From Impatiens glandulifera (taxonomy: Eukaryota; Streptophyta; Magnoliopsida; Ericales; Balsaminaceae): a DNA stretch of 64,000 nucleotides. The number at the start of each line of letters is the position of its first letter. Within the stretch, counting starts at the first letter, position 1. A program made the position numbers and the translations under genes. The stretch covers positions 54,580,587 to 54,644,586 of the forward strand of contig NC_061865.1 of the NCBI RefSeq assembly GCF_907164915.1, written 5' to 3'. A model generated the notes under the pieces. The model was not told the origin of the DNA. It saw nothing but the letters and a program-made list of their open reading frames with translations, and did no database searches. This document shows, piece after piece, positions 1 through 11,850 of the stretch.

Positions 1-441
1 TAATTGCTGATCTATTGATGGCGGTTTTACTTCAATTACTTTTTTATGTTAATATATATTGTTTAATTTGTTGCTGTTTATGTTCTCTTTCTTTTGTTCA
101 AATTATACCGGTCTGTATGGAATAGCAAGCATTCTTCCTTTTGTCATTATGATTAAGGTTCCGTTTGTACGATGAACTCTCATATGAAACTGCTTTCCTT
201 TGGTCAATAAACCTTTAATGCTCCGTACTATGACGAGATTATATAATAGTGTGATAAAACGACACCCATAAATACTAATGAATTTCTTTCTGTTTCATTT
301 CCTTTAATGGAGCTCCTTGCTACAGATGAGCATAAATTGCATGTACAAAATGTAGGAAGAGAAGTTAGTTCTAAGGTCAAACAAAATGGAGTTTTCTCCA
401 ATTCCTAACGCCTATTTCTGTATGTTTGTTCTTCTTTCTAT

Positions 442-717
442 CTAAGCATTGTTCACGTCAAGTTGTAGCAGATTGATGAATGCTTCTTCTCTGCACGGAA
501 TAGTGAGGCCTCCCATTTGGTGATGGAACCCAAATTCTTCTTCAGCTTTCGTAAGGAGATTCTGGAACGACGGATTTTGTAGATATGATATCGGAATCAC
601 AAATCGCCTTTTCTGGCACTCCCCAACATAGACTGCAACATGTCCTTTAGGGACGGCGACCGCTTTTGAGACCGCTCGTGCCTTGGGAAGGATCTGCTTG
701 AGGAATTGGATTGCCAT
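442..717 (-). CDS. SAUR family auxin-responsive protein (intact, 91 aa)
   Basis: This is a single-exon gene reading from ATG at 715-717 to TAG at 442-444. The protein has the SAUR layout: a short variable N-terminus, then a core with [35 protein letters not shown] and [12 protein letters not shown]. It has no signal peptide or membrane segment. SAURs of this clade are small proteins made quickly after auxin that promote acid growth by inhibiting PP2C.D phosphatases; that role is family knowledge, not visible here. A TATA box lies about 110 bp upstream and two TGTCTC auxin-type elements about 230-255 bp upstream. A duplicate of the whole gene and promoter lies at 3169-4500 and is broken. Confidence 0.93.
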   Translation of the reverse strand: MAIQFLKQILPKARAVSKAVAVPKGHVAVYVGECQKRRFVIPISYLQNPSFQNLLTKAEEEFGFHHQMGGLTIPCREEAFINLLQLDVNNA

Positions 718-823
718 GAGTGGCTGTTCTTGATGTATACTTGAAGAAATCTGAAGGTAAGATGTTAACTTATGAGATTTTTTGGACTGGAAAATGTTTG
801 ATAATTTGACAAATGTTTAGTTA

Positions 824-834
824 TGTATATATAG
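824..834 (-). promoter_or_regulatory. TATA box of the first SAUR gene
   Basis: A TATATATA run lies about 110 bp upstream of the SAUR ATG on the minus strand. The same run is kept in the duplicate promoter near 3982-3990. The other two SAUR genes have a TATA run at a similar distance, which supports the call. Confidence 0.6.
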
Positions 835-946
835 AGGAATGGAGAAAAAGAGAAAGAAGAAGAGAACCCTACATGAACAACAACCACAAATGAATTGGAG
901 GGTAGAGATTGAAATAGAAGATATTCATAAGGTATTCACATGGCAT

Positions 947-972
947 TGTCTCCTTATTTAATTCCATGTCTC
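947..972 (-). promoter_or_regulatory. Paired TGTCTC auxin response elements
   Basis: Two TGTCTC hexamers, the core auxin response element bound by ARF factors, start at 947 and 967, about 230-255 bp upstream of the SAUR start. Both also occur with the same spacing in the duplicated promoter (4104-4109 and 4124-4129). Six-base motifs are common by chance; the conserved pairing is what gives weight. Confidence 0.45.
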
Positions 973-2156
973 ATATCTTCTAGTGGGTCTCTATCATAAA
1001 TGAATGTCTTTATCATAATCTTGTGTGGATGAGATGCCCTGGCTATTTGCATTTACGCTCCAAATTTTTTTTCTCCACTATTAAAGGAAACACATCATAT
1101 GTCATTTGTTTAGCTAGAGCCAGAGAAGGCATATGCAACACTTACTGAAGCATAGATAAAGACATAGCATGTGATGATTTTCTTCTTTGCTGGTAGCATT
1201 TCTTTCAATGTTGTGAACAGGCGGTCCTTCTAAGCCATGGCCCAGTTTAATGGAATGAAAGTTTAAGTTCTTATATATACAAAACAACCCATATGGCCTT
1301 AATAAAAAAATTGGATGATTCGCCAACCTTGCAGAGGCCAGACATGTTCGGGGCATCTAAATCTTGTCTATGATTTCAGTGTCCCTTAATCAATAGAAAT
1401 TAGAAAGAATTATGTACCAACCTATAGTTAAGATGGTGGATAGCCTCTAATGCGGTGATGGGAGAAAAATATGCTGTAAATGTGGGACATTCTCATAAAA
1501 GCATCTAACAGTAAACTTTCATAAACTAGGCATACCCTTGTTGACTACCATTCATCATAGTAATCAAAAGATTACAGCAGGTGAAGATTAATTAAATTTT
1601 CGGAATCCAAAATCGAAATCAATTTTGTGAAATTTACAAGTACTACATTTTATTCTAGTCTCTTGCCGTTTAAATTCAGGAATCTATTATACTTTTCCCT
1701 TTAGAAATAAAAATTAATTACCCAACTCATATTGTGGATTTTTCAAAATACAAGTGATGCATGTTAAAGCTTTTGTCGCACATGAAACTTTCTCATTGAG
1801 GTTCCAAATTTGTTAATTAAACTTCCTTATGTTTTTGCAAATGTTTTCACCTGGTTAGATTGTTTATTTGTTATGATTAAAGAGGGGATACGATTAATAC
1901 TTGCCCGTTCTAACAGAAGGAAACACAATTAAATTCAAATGAATCCAAAAAGTCTTTATGACCAACCAAGTAGAAGGAAATAAAAGTTAACAGACTGATT
2001 CAACTGTCATTTCACTTCATGTAAAAAAGATTGATACAAGTGTATTTATATTGATTTCCCTTCATATAATTACATTTGAAAATTTCATATGATAGAAAAT
2101 CAAGACTCTGCAATTGTGTAAGGGATGTTAGAAGTCTCTTTCATATCCTAAGCTTC

Positions 2157-2429
2157 TCATGAGCAATTCAAGCTACATGTCATATGGATGAATTCTTCCT
2201 CTCTACAAGGGATGGTGAGACCACCCATTGGATGATCAAACCCGAATTCTTCTTCTGCCTTGCCTAGCAAATCTTGAAAAAGAGGATGGTTCAAATATGA
2301 AACGGGGACCACATAGCGTTTCCTTTCTGATTCTCCTACATAGACTGCAACATGGCCTTTGGGCACTATGGAGAGAGACCGCCGATTTGCTTGCTTGGCC
2401 TGAGCAATGATTGGCAAGCGGAAGCCCAT
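2157..2429 (-). CDS. SAUR family auxin-responsive protein (intact, 90 aa)
   Basis: This is a single-exon SAUR from ATG at 2427-2429 to TGA at 2157-2159. The N-terminus [13 protein letters not shown] is typical of one SAUR subgroup. The core motifs [48 protein letters not shown] are all present. It differs clearly from the first SAUR (91 aa) and resembles the plus-strand SAUR at 13.5 kb in its MG-R-P start and YLNHP core. The C-terminus ends in a short Cys-containing tail. A TATA run lies at about 2530-2536, about 105 bp upstream. Confidence 0.93.
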   Translation of the reverse strand: MGFRLPIIAQAKQANRRSLSIVPKGHVAVYVGESERKRYVVPVSYLNHPLFQDLLGKAEEEFGFDHPMGGLTIPCREEEFIHMTCSLNCS

Positions 2430-2528
2430 GATCTTAGGGGATGCTTTCTTTATCGAGATGAAAAACTGCTAGTGTTTAAGAGAATGAAATGAGCTTTTTT
2501 GATGGTTGGATGCTGCTGCTTGAAAATG

Positions 2529-2537
2529 TTTATATAG
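2529..2537 (-). promoter_or_regulatory. TATA box of the second SAUR gene
   Basis: A TATATAAA-like run read on the minus strand lies about 105 bp upstream of the ATG at 2429, the same distance seen at the other SAUR genes. Confidence 0.5.
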
Positions 2538-3168
2538 AAGGAGAGGTAATGTTATGGATTGCAAGGGTCTGTTCAAATTATTAACAAGAAATTGTTGGTT
2601 CATTGAATTCACATGCAGTGGGGCATATATCACATGGACTTGCCTAAAGAAATGAACAATGGTTCATGATAATATGGGGTCTGTAGTTGTAGGTCACAAC
2701 TCCGACCTTCAAACCAATCAGGCCTATTTGTAATTACTTGAAGGATGTGAACTATTGAATTTATGCATTCGTATGGATGATATTAGTGAGTTAGAAGGCA
2801 TTTATGTTCTTGGATTAACAAATAGTAGATTATTAAATAGGATCACAAGCCTTTGTTTATTTCCCAATACTCTTTAATTTGAATGCATAGAAATTGTTCA
2901 AGTATATACCCTATTGTGTCCATTTCAATTCACAATGGTTACTAATTTCTGTAGGCAAATTGTTAACAGTCCATATGCAGACATCCTATTATTTTCATCA
3001 GTCACTCGAAGTTAATGAAAAGCTACATCAAACTTTCCAGATGTTGGTGGTTGATCTCTTAAGAATAAATACCTGCATCAAACAATTTAAGTTTAAAAAT
3101 GAAGACGAAGGATATTTGATATTTGGGTGGCATGTCAGTAAGGTGCACTTTGTGTTTTCGGAATGGAT

Positions 3169-4500
3169 TAATTGCAGATCTATTGGTGGCCATTTTACTT
3201 CAATTGCTTTTTTATGTTAATATATATTGTTTAATTTGTTTATGTTCTTGTTCTCTTTCTTTTGTTCAAATTATACTGGTATGTATGGATTAGCAAGCAT
3301 TCGTTCCTTTTGTCATTATGATTAAGGTTCCGTTTGAACTATGAAACTTCTTGTATTTGGTCAATAAACTTTTAATGCTCTGTACTATGACGAGATTAAG
3401 TAATAGTGTGATAAAACGACACCCATAAATACTGATGAATTTCTTTCTGTTTCATTTCCTTTAATGGAGCTGCTTGCTACAAATGAGCAACAATTGCATG
3501 TACAAAATGTTGGAAGAGAAGTTAGTTCTAAGGTTAAACAAAATGGAGTTTTATCCAATTCCTAATGCCTATTTCTGTATGTATGCTCTTCTTTCTAACT
3601 AAGCATTGTTCACGTCAAGTTGTAGCAGATTGATGAAGGCATCTTCTCTGCACGGAATAGTGAGGCCTCCCATTTGGTGATGGAACCCAAATTCTTCTTC
3701 AGCTTTTGTAAGGAGATTCTGGAACGATGGATTTTGCAGATATGGTATCGGAATCACAAATCGCCTTTTCTGGCACTCCCCAACATAGACTGCAACATGT
3801 CCTTTAGGGACGGCGACCGCTTTTGAGACCGCTCGTGCCTTGGAAGGATCTGCTTGAGGAATTGGATTGCCATGAGTGGCTTTTCTTGATGTATACTTGA
3901 AGAAACCTGTAGGTAAGATGTTAACTTATAGAGATTTTTTGGACTGGAAAATGTTTGATAATTTGACAAATGTTTAGTTATGTATATATAGAGGAATGGA
4001 GAAAAAGAGAAATAAGAAGAGAACCCTACATGAACAACAACCACAAATGAATTGGAAGGTATAGATTGAAATAGAAGATATTCATAAGGTATTCACATGG
4101 CATTGTCTCCTTATTTAATTCCTTGTCTCATCTTTTCTAGTGGGTCTCTATCATACATTGAATTTCTTTATTATAATCATTTTGAACTAGATGCCTTTGC
4201 TATTAATGTATTTTTGCAACAAATTTGTCCCCACTGTTAAAAGAAACATATGAAATGTGATTAGTTCTTCTAGGGCCCATAGAGGGAAGGGAAAATACAA
4301 CACATACTGAAGCATATATAAAGACTTATCATGTCATTTCTTTTTTTGTTTGCTAGTAGTATATCTTTCATTGATGTGAACAATTGGTCCTTCTAAGCTA
4401 TGGTTAAGTGTTTTCACTTCATTTTGAGGCTGATTGAAGGAAAATATATGTTGTACTTGTATAGATACAAACAACCCATATTCCCTTAGTCCTTAGTCAT
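3169..4500. repeat. Segmental duplication, copy B (broken SAUR plus promoter)
   Basis: This is a direct-orientation, diverged copy of 1-1350. It includes the 3' flank, the SAUR coding region with one base missing, the TATA run and both TGTCTC elements. Confidence 0.85.
3599..3873 (-). pseudogene. SAUR pseudogene, single-base frameshift
   Basis: This is the duplicate of the SAUR at 442-717. The span from its ATG (3871-3873) to the aligned TAG (3599-3601) is 275 bases against 276 in the intact copy. The missing base is in a run of three G (plus strand) at about 3841-3843, around codon 11. After that the frame changes and gives an unrelated short peptide. The rest still spells the SAUR core in the other frame with few substitutions, so the break looks recent. 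The promoter remains intact, so it may still be transcribed. A sequencing error in a short homopolymer is the main alternative. Confidence 0.85.
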
Positions 4501-6090
4501 ACAATTGGAGTCATTTTGTTGATGAGGTGGGTAAAGTTGTTAAAAGAACACAATTACCAAGTTATCACTCAAATCTCAATCCTTTTTAGACCATTTCTTT
4601 TTGTTCTACTAGAAGATATTAATACACACCACTTTAGAGCCCATATTAATAACACCTTTCTTGATATCTGTAGTGTTGGCATTGACTTTTGGGTGAGACG
4701 TTATTCATAAGAAAATGAGAAATATTATGACCAAAACTAATGACGAAATGAAACTTTAAACTTTAAAGTTCTATTGACAATAAGGAAAGAAAATAGAGAT
4801 GTTTTCCAACAAGGGGTGCATGGAGACCTCTCAGGTATTTTTTTCGAAGTTAATCTTGATATTTATAAGACATTCATCTAGATTTTTAATCTTCTTGTGA
4901 TGCTTTTGATTCAATGACGTTCTCGTGGAGAATCAATATAGAATTTTGTTGATTAACTTAGTTTTTTTGATATTTCTGATTCTATTTTGTTACCTTTTTG
5001 TTATCTATTCTAAGGACTCTTCACAAATCTTGTTAGCAGTAAGTTAATTAGCAAATAAAAAAAAACAGCAAGTATATGGAAACAAAGTATATACTTGCAT
5101 TCTCTAGACAATATTTATAAACTAATCTTTAAAAAAGATTATCATAACAAATTAATAATTGAAGAGCTATAATAGAATGTAATAGTTTAAAGGATTTCGA
5201 AATTAAATAAACAAATAATGTTTCACATGTTCTGCAAAGTCAAAGAAACATGTGAATAGTTAGTTACATTGTTTGTTTATTCTATTTGTTCCTAGTGATA
5301 CTTTCTTATTGAAATCAGTAAACACCTACATTAAGGATTTCAATATCACAGTACTCTCTAATGCCAATTTTACTATTTTAACAAAATATTAAGGGATTGG
5401 AATTTATGATCATATTGACATTTAAAATTCATCCATTCTTTTTTTTTATTTCTTGTTTTATTTTTCTCATCCCGTTTGTAACGTTTGAACGCATTTTGTA
5501 TTATTTCATAAAAAATTGACATTTTTCAAAAAAAAATATACCAAAATATAAATTTGGGATCTAAAGTTGTGTGATATATTTATTGGAGATCTTAATGTTT
5601 AAAATGCATACTTAGATATTGATCCATCAAAATTATGAGTCTATTTGAGAACTGTTATTTTCACCATCTATGTCACGATTTCATTAAAAGTTTTTTTTTT
5701 ACCAACATAACAAATATAAATTATGATAGAGATGATTGTATGTTAAAATTAAGTTAAAATTAAAGGTGTTAGTATTTTGAGTGAAAATTTAATGTTTTTT
5801 TGGGACATGGGATGGGAGTGGGGTTAGTTTAAGGCTGAAATTATCATAATTTAATAAAGTAAAATAATTAGCATACCATCCACATGTGAGGAACACACAT
5901 TTTCCCATGTTCTTATTTTTATGTTACTATATAAAAGTTAGAAAGTCATGCAACAGCATAATTGTTATTTAATACTATAAATAAACTATATATTATTAGG
6001 CTAGTCAACTATATGAATTCTTCTGAAAGAAATCAAAGAACAGAGTAAGACAAAGAAAAAGAAAAGAAAAAACAGTTTTTCTCAGTTGTG
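4501..6090. other. Intergenic, SAUR cluster to NLR gene
   Basis: This stretch is AT-rich with no convincing gene. It holds an inverted repeat at about 5193-5285, in which an AATAAACAA-type arm and an inner TTCACATGTT arm recur in reverse complement. The last 100 bases are the purine-rich 5' leader of the NLR gene. Confidence 0.6.
5193..5285. repeat. Short inverted repeat (hairpin) upstream of the NLR
   Basis: The outer arms (AATAAACAA..AATGT and ACATTGTTTGTTTATT) and inner arms (TTCACATGTT and AAACATGTGAA) are reverse complements around a short loop near 5232-5243. It looks like a MITE remnant or a simple foldback. No target duplication was identified. Confidence 0.5.
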
Positions 6091-6096
6091 AATCTA

Positions 6097-9000
6097 ATGG
6101 CAGCCGAGATTGGTTTGAGTCTAGTTGGAAAGATCACAGATTTGTTGATTCAGCCAATTCAACGAGAACTTGGCTATCTGTTTTGTTTCAACAATAACAT
6201 TCAAGAGCTCGAAACTCGACTAGTTGAACTGAAAGCAACGAGAAACGATGTACAAGGAAGGGAAGATGCAGAAAAGAGGATCCGGAAAACCCTGGGTGAA
6301 TGCGCGGAGTTGTGGATTCAAGATGCAAATGGAAAAATTACAGAAGCAGAGAATGTTATCAATGATAAGGCTGATCTTCAAAAAGGGTGTTTCTCCATCA
6401 AATTGTGTCCTAATATAAGATTGCGCTTTTCTTTGGGTAGGAAGGGGAAGAAGTTATCTTTGGTTCTCAACGACCTTCTTCAACGTGGTGGTAACTTGCC
6501 GCATACTGGTCATGCCTTACCCATTCCGTCCATAAATATGAGCGATTACAATGGAGATGCTTGTGATTTCGATAGTCGAAGTCAGATTATGGAAGACATC
6601 ATTGAGATGTTACGGGGAGAAGAGACAATGTTAATAGGGATATGTGGGATGGGAGGCATTGGAAAGACCACATTCGCTAAGCAAGTCCTCCAAAAGGTAC
6701 AAGACTTTCATAAGAATTTATTTGATATTCAAGTTATTTCAATTGTCTCGAGTAATCCCAATTTCAATACTATCCAACAAGAAGTCGCGGAGATGTTAGG
6801 GTCTTCGCTTAAAGAAATAGAGAGTGAGATTTTAAAAGCACAACATTTACGAAACGCTTTTAGTAACAAAAAAGTTGTTGTCTTGTTGGATGATGTTTGG
6901 GAAAAGTTTGATTTGAATGCAAAAGGTTTTTTAACAAAATCAGATATTGGGAATTGTTGTAAAATTATTTACACATCTAGAATTCAAGGTTTATGGTCAG
7001 GTGATCGAACCATTACCAAAAAGGAAATCTCTCTTGACTTATTGTCAAGTGAAGAAGCCTCAGATTTGTTTAGAAGAAAAGTCTATCTGAATGAGGATGA
7101 TATTGATTTCCATTTGAAGAATGAAATAGCAAGAAAAATTGTTGATGAATGTAAAGGACTGCCCCTCGCGCTTGAGGTTGTCGGAGGAGCTCTCATCGAT
7201 AATAGCAAACACGAGTGGGAGGATATGCTTTTTCAGTTGAGGAATCATCATCAAGATCAACACAGCGACAAGATTAACAAGATCATGGAAACGAGTTATC
7301 ACTTCTTAGAAAATCACAATTCCAAGTTTTTGTTCTTGCTATGTTGTTTATTCCAAGAAGACAAACAAATTCATATTGAGAGGTTGTATCGTTATGCATT
7401 GGGTTTGCAGCTCTTCAAAGATATAAATGACATAAAACATATAAGAGATCGTATCTACACCTTAGTAGACAACCTAATAAGGAGAAATTTGCTAATAAAG
7501 GTTGAAGCTTTGGATCGTGGAGAGCGTGTAGTGATGATGCATGATGTGGTGAGAGATGTGGGAATATCAATTGCGAAACGACAAGAAAATAGTTTTAGTT
7601 TTCTAGTGTGTGATGGATTGAACGAACTAGAGAATGTCATTGATCAACACACTAAAATGACTTCTATATTATTCCCGAAGAATGATCTAAAAGTACCTGA
7701 TATGATAGAATTTAAAGGCTCAAAATTGGAACTATTAAGGTTGGATAGTTCACGTGTTTACCAATCAAATACTAAAATATCAGGGAATTTCTTTCAAGGG
7801 GCGGATAATCTCAAAGTTTTGGATATAGTCGGCGGCGTGATTAGTGAGGTTCCATATTCTTCTTCTTCTTTTCCGTACTTAGCCAAGTTGAAGATGTTAT
7901 CCCTTGAGAAGTTGAAGATTACAACCAATTTATCTTTCATTCAACATCTTAGTTGCTTGGAGACCCTTAGCCTTCGATGGTCAACAATTAAAGCTTTGCC
8001 AAACGAAATAAGTGAGTTAACAAACTTAAAATTGTTGGATTTGACTTGGTGCCAGTGTTTCATAAGTAATGGTATTCTTTCAAGGCTTACTAATTTACAA
8101 GAATTGTACCTGTGGGGTAGTTTCAAGAATTGGAGACAAAGTACTAATCGAAACAATAAAGCAGCAGATCTTGTTGAGTTAGATTTCTTACATAAATTGT
8201 GGAGATTGGAATTGGAGGTACCCAATATTGAACAAGTTCCAAGAGGTGTTCAGTTATTTTCTTCTTCAACATTATTAAAACAGTTCAAGATAAGTATAGG
8301 AGGAGGAGAAGAATATATTGAATTTGAAAGTGGGGAAAGACAACTATGGTTGAAGAATGTTAAAAACAATATCAGTTTCTTCCATGAACTTGGGTTCTTA
8401 ATAGAAAAGGGCATTACCAATTTATATCTGTGGGATAATTATGTGATGTGGGAGAAAATGCATTTAAATAGATTCCTATCATTGAAGGATATCGTGTTTG
8501 AACATTGTGGACCCCTTTTCCCACAGTCATCACTGCAAATTTCTGATATAGAAGAGATCAATGGATTTGGGCGTTGTTTGCGGCGTATTGAAATGTATGA
8601 ATGCAATCAAACGAGGCACTTATGTTCTACGTCAATATCAGGGCATCTCAAAAATCTTCAAGTTCTTGTTCTAAAAAACTGTGAAATGATGCGAGAAGTT
8701 GTTAATGTTTGCGATGAGACAGAACAACTCGAGAAAATTGAGTTCAATGCTTTGGAAACTCTTGAGATTTATGACTTGCGTGTGCTGGAATATTTTTGCA
8801 AAGGAATAGAGGAGATTCATTTCCTTAGATTAAGAAGTTTGAAGCTAAAAGGACTGGAACAATTTATCTTTCCAACCAAGGTGTGAACATATATAAATTT
8901 TAGTAATTCAAGAGGAAAACAATCTCATATTCTAACTTTAATTTTTTATTTTATTTTGTAGTTGGAAATACCTTGCTTGGAGGAGCTGAGTATTAAATCT

Positions 9001-10662
9001 ATTCCAAATATTGAAACTTTGTGCAACATCGTGACTCCATCCCTAAAACAGTTGAAAATAGTTAATTGTGACAGCATCATATATGTCTTCTCAAAGAGCT
9101 TCATGACGAAGAGTATTTCTCATCTCAAGACTTTAACCATTAAAAACTGTCAAATGTTGAAAGGAGTAGTAAGAGTATCAACGGATGTAGAAGAAGAGTG
9201 GAAAAAATCAATTCAATTCCCAAATTTGAAGACACTGCACCTTGGCCTTTTAGACCAACTACAGAGTTTTGTTGTTGCTGTCGACAAATTGGACGACGAT
9301 GAGGAAAAGCCTCAACATGCACTATTTCATCATGATGATCAGGTAATAGTAACAATAGTCAGTGTAAAAATTTGTATTTGTTTTTAGTCTTAAATCATAA
9401 TAAATGAGTAACTTGTAATTATTAGTGTTTATATATGATAAATGGGTGAATTGATAAAATATATATATATATATAACGAGAATTTATGAAAAATCATGTC
9501 ATAACTTGTACTAAACTGTTTTTGATCCTCGCAGTTAAATAGATCGATGAAATAAATTTTATCCATTCTAAAACAAATATATGACGATATTTAAGTATTA
9601 TATGTAGAGTAGACAAATATACAGTTTGATAAATTAAAATAAGTTTATTATAATATGGAGATTTGCCTGATTACATCTTAAATTAATAAATGTAATTGTG
9701 TATCATTCTTTTGTTTTACATGCAGGTCTCATTTCCTTCCTTACAAGAGTTGATAATAAATGCATTACCAAAGATAAGTTATATAGTAGGAAGGAAAGGC
9801 AGACGAAGTCATCTTGAAGAAGTAGACGACGATGACACAAAACTTCAACAATTTATACTATTATCAATATTTCCGATATTAGAAAAGTTGGAATTGTATA
9901 ATTTAAACAATTTAATACATATCTATGAAAACAATCACCCGGGATTAGGAGTGCTTTTATTTGAAAACTTGATATGTCTAAATATTGCTAAATGTGACAA
10001 AGTGAGATATTTGTTTTCAGAGAATATAGGTAGAGTAGCTTCCAAACACCTTAAGAGTCTAGATATATTTTTATGTCCAATGATGGAAGTGGTGATGAAG
10101 AATGAGGAGGAATTAATAGAAGAGAATGATAAAGCTGGAGGAAGTAATTCTCTCGGAAATAGTCATTTCTTCCCACTCCTTAAGAAATTGTACTTCAAGA
10201 ATCTATCAGCTTTGAGGAGCTTTAGCGATGTTGCTTATACTTGGTCCTTGCCATCACTAGAGGATCTCACTGTATCAGACTGCCCCAAGCTATATTCACT
10301 CTCTCCCGGCAATTTGGATTCTCCAAGGTTGCTGGTTTTTCAGAATAAGTTTGGAGCAATACATTGGAATCGTGATACTAACAGAGCTTTTGGAGCATAT
10401 TGGAATTGTGATTATGGGAATTGTGGTATTAACAGTGCAGTGCATCGTTTATTTATAGAGGTATTAGTTTCTCCTTCTTTCTTCATCTTAATTCATTTAT
10501 ACATATTCACTTTGGTGGCTCGAATGACTTTTTAGTCGTGGTGCAACAAAAGCAAGAATACCTAAATAATTTTTAGCCATAAGTTCACTAGATTATTATG
10601 TGTAGACACAAAATGAAGAACTAGTACATGAAGAGAATACATGGATGGAGATTATGATATAA
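6097..10662 (+). CDS. CC-NB-LRR disease resistance protein, RPS2/RPS5 type (At4g27220-like)
   Basis: Intracellular immune receptor gene. Predicted exons are 6097-8880, 8962-9342, 9726-10460 and 10606-10662, all phase 0, giving about 1,318 aa. I start at ATG 6097; the in-frame codon at 6088 is GTG. A CC region (1-170) ends in a KGCF..LCPN segment like that of the RPS2/RPS5 clade. The NB-ARC shows P-loop GMGGIGKTT (about 184-192), kinase-2 LLDDVW (about 262-268), GLPLA (354-358) and MHDVV (MHD about 481-483). The rest is irregular LRRs. The nucleotide-binding motifs are complete, so the switch looks functional. The family senses pathogen effectors near membranes and triggers cell death; the ligand here is unknown. 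The last exon is the least certain. If its intron is retained, the protein ends at 10535 instead. Confidence 0.9.
9343..9725 (+). other. NLR intron 2 with TA microsatellite
   Basis: A GT-AG intron within the LRR-coding region. It is AT-rich and includes a short TA run at about 9459-9474. No nested gene is visible. Confidence 0.6.
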
Positions 10663-11159
10663 GAAAGTCGAAGCAATTCAAGGGGTTAATCGGTGAGTAC
10701 TTTCTATGTATTGTAAGATTGTTAATTACAAATAAATTGTCTTAATTACTTCTCAACAGTTCAAATGGCTCTTAGTGAAGAATGATCTCTCCACTTGAAC
10801 TATTTCAGTAGAATTACATGCACAGTTTTTATGACAAAACTTATGGATTGTTTGCATAATATATATCAAGGACTAACTGGAATGTACTTAAATCTTTTTT
10901 CTAGAATGTATCGACATGATGGAGGCTAGAGAGTGCACGGCCCCATATTTTAAAGGAGGAGACTCCTATTCAAGAAGGTAAAAGTTTTATAAAGAACCTA
11001 ACTTAATATGAATTTAGATGTCTATTGAGAGTATTGAGAATCCCACCTAAAAAACAGAAAAGTAAAAGAAAAATAAAAGAAGGGGGTGGGAGTGAGAAAA
11101 TCCTTATTATATTATGAATGAATTCTAATTGCTCATTATCGATACCACAATCTCTACGG

Positions 11160-11850
11160 AGTCTAGGGACAATTTCGCCTTGAAGGGATCCCCTAAATTT
11201 GTCGAGTTACATTATAACGTCTCTATCCCATGGGAGTTGATGAGCACTATCTTTGGAAGGAGCTTTAGAAGCCAAAGATTTCTTTCAAGATTTCTTTTTT
11301 TTTGGCTTGGGAGGCTATTCACGAGGTATTCATACTCTTTACAAACTTAAAATAAAATGATTTTCCCTTACTAATAGATGTTTATAGATGCAGTTTCTGT
11401 CATCAAGCCGAAGAAACGGTCAATCATATTCTCCTCCATTGTCCCATGACCTTCTCCATTTGGGTTCTTCTTCAGAACATTATCAATCATTCATGGGTCA
11501 TGCCTCCTAATATTAACATTAGAGACTTTTATGAACAATAGATCTCGAGATGCTCGAACGGGATTATTAGCAATGAATGGAAGTGTATCTCACTTGTTAT
11601 GTGGTGGATATTATGGGAAAAACAAAATAGGAGAAATTTTCAAAGAAAGTTTTGGGGGCGGTAGGCTTAAAGGAATGTGCACCTGATGGGACTATCTCGA
11701 GCTTATCGGAATTGAAATCTAACTTTATTGTATTCTTAGTTTTTTCTTTCTTCACCCTCTTTTTATTCTGCAAACTGTTGAAAAACCTTCCACTTTCGAT
11801 TTCAATAAAAAGTTACTTTTTTGTTTTTTTGAAAGATTTTGCAGATATAC
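11160..11850 (+). mobile_element. LINE relic, 3' end (zf-RVT region)
   Basis: Broken reading frames carry hallmarks of the C-terminus of plant LINE reverse transcriptases. These are a PKISFKISFF-AWEA-like stretch near 11270-11320, then a zinc-binding signature reading C-x2-C..EETVNHILLHC near 11388-11445, then W-x-L-W-E-K-x-N-R-R-N-F near 11600-11640. Frameshifts and stops separate them. The remaining 200 bases look like the LINE 3' UTR. It is 5'-truncated, as is usual for LINE insertions. Confidence 0.75.

Larger units (their letters stand above)
1..1350. repeat. Segmental duplication, copy A (SAUR plus promoter)
   Basis: This block aligns in direct orientation with about 3169-4500. Similarity is strong through the SAUR and its proximal promoter and decays after about 980 versus 4150, though patches remain recognisable to about 1330 versus 4490. 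Copy A begins at the window edge, so the true unit may be longer. The copies are separated by about 1.8 kb that holds another SAUR. Confidence 0.85.

Noticed and set aside
1114..1356. Minus-strand frame of 80 codons upstream of the first SAUR
   Set aside because: The duplicated region near 4260-4500 does not keep this frame open, so it is not under coding constraint.
2894..3220. Plus-strand frame of 108 codons between SAUR genes
   Set aside because: It shows no family motif and its end overlaps the start of the segmental duplication, where it is not conserved as coding.
3754..4044. Minus-strand frame of 96 codons that includes the start of the broken SAUR
   Set aside because: It begins in the promoter and leader copied from the intact SAUR and enters the frameshifted coding region; it is not a new gene.
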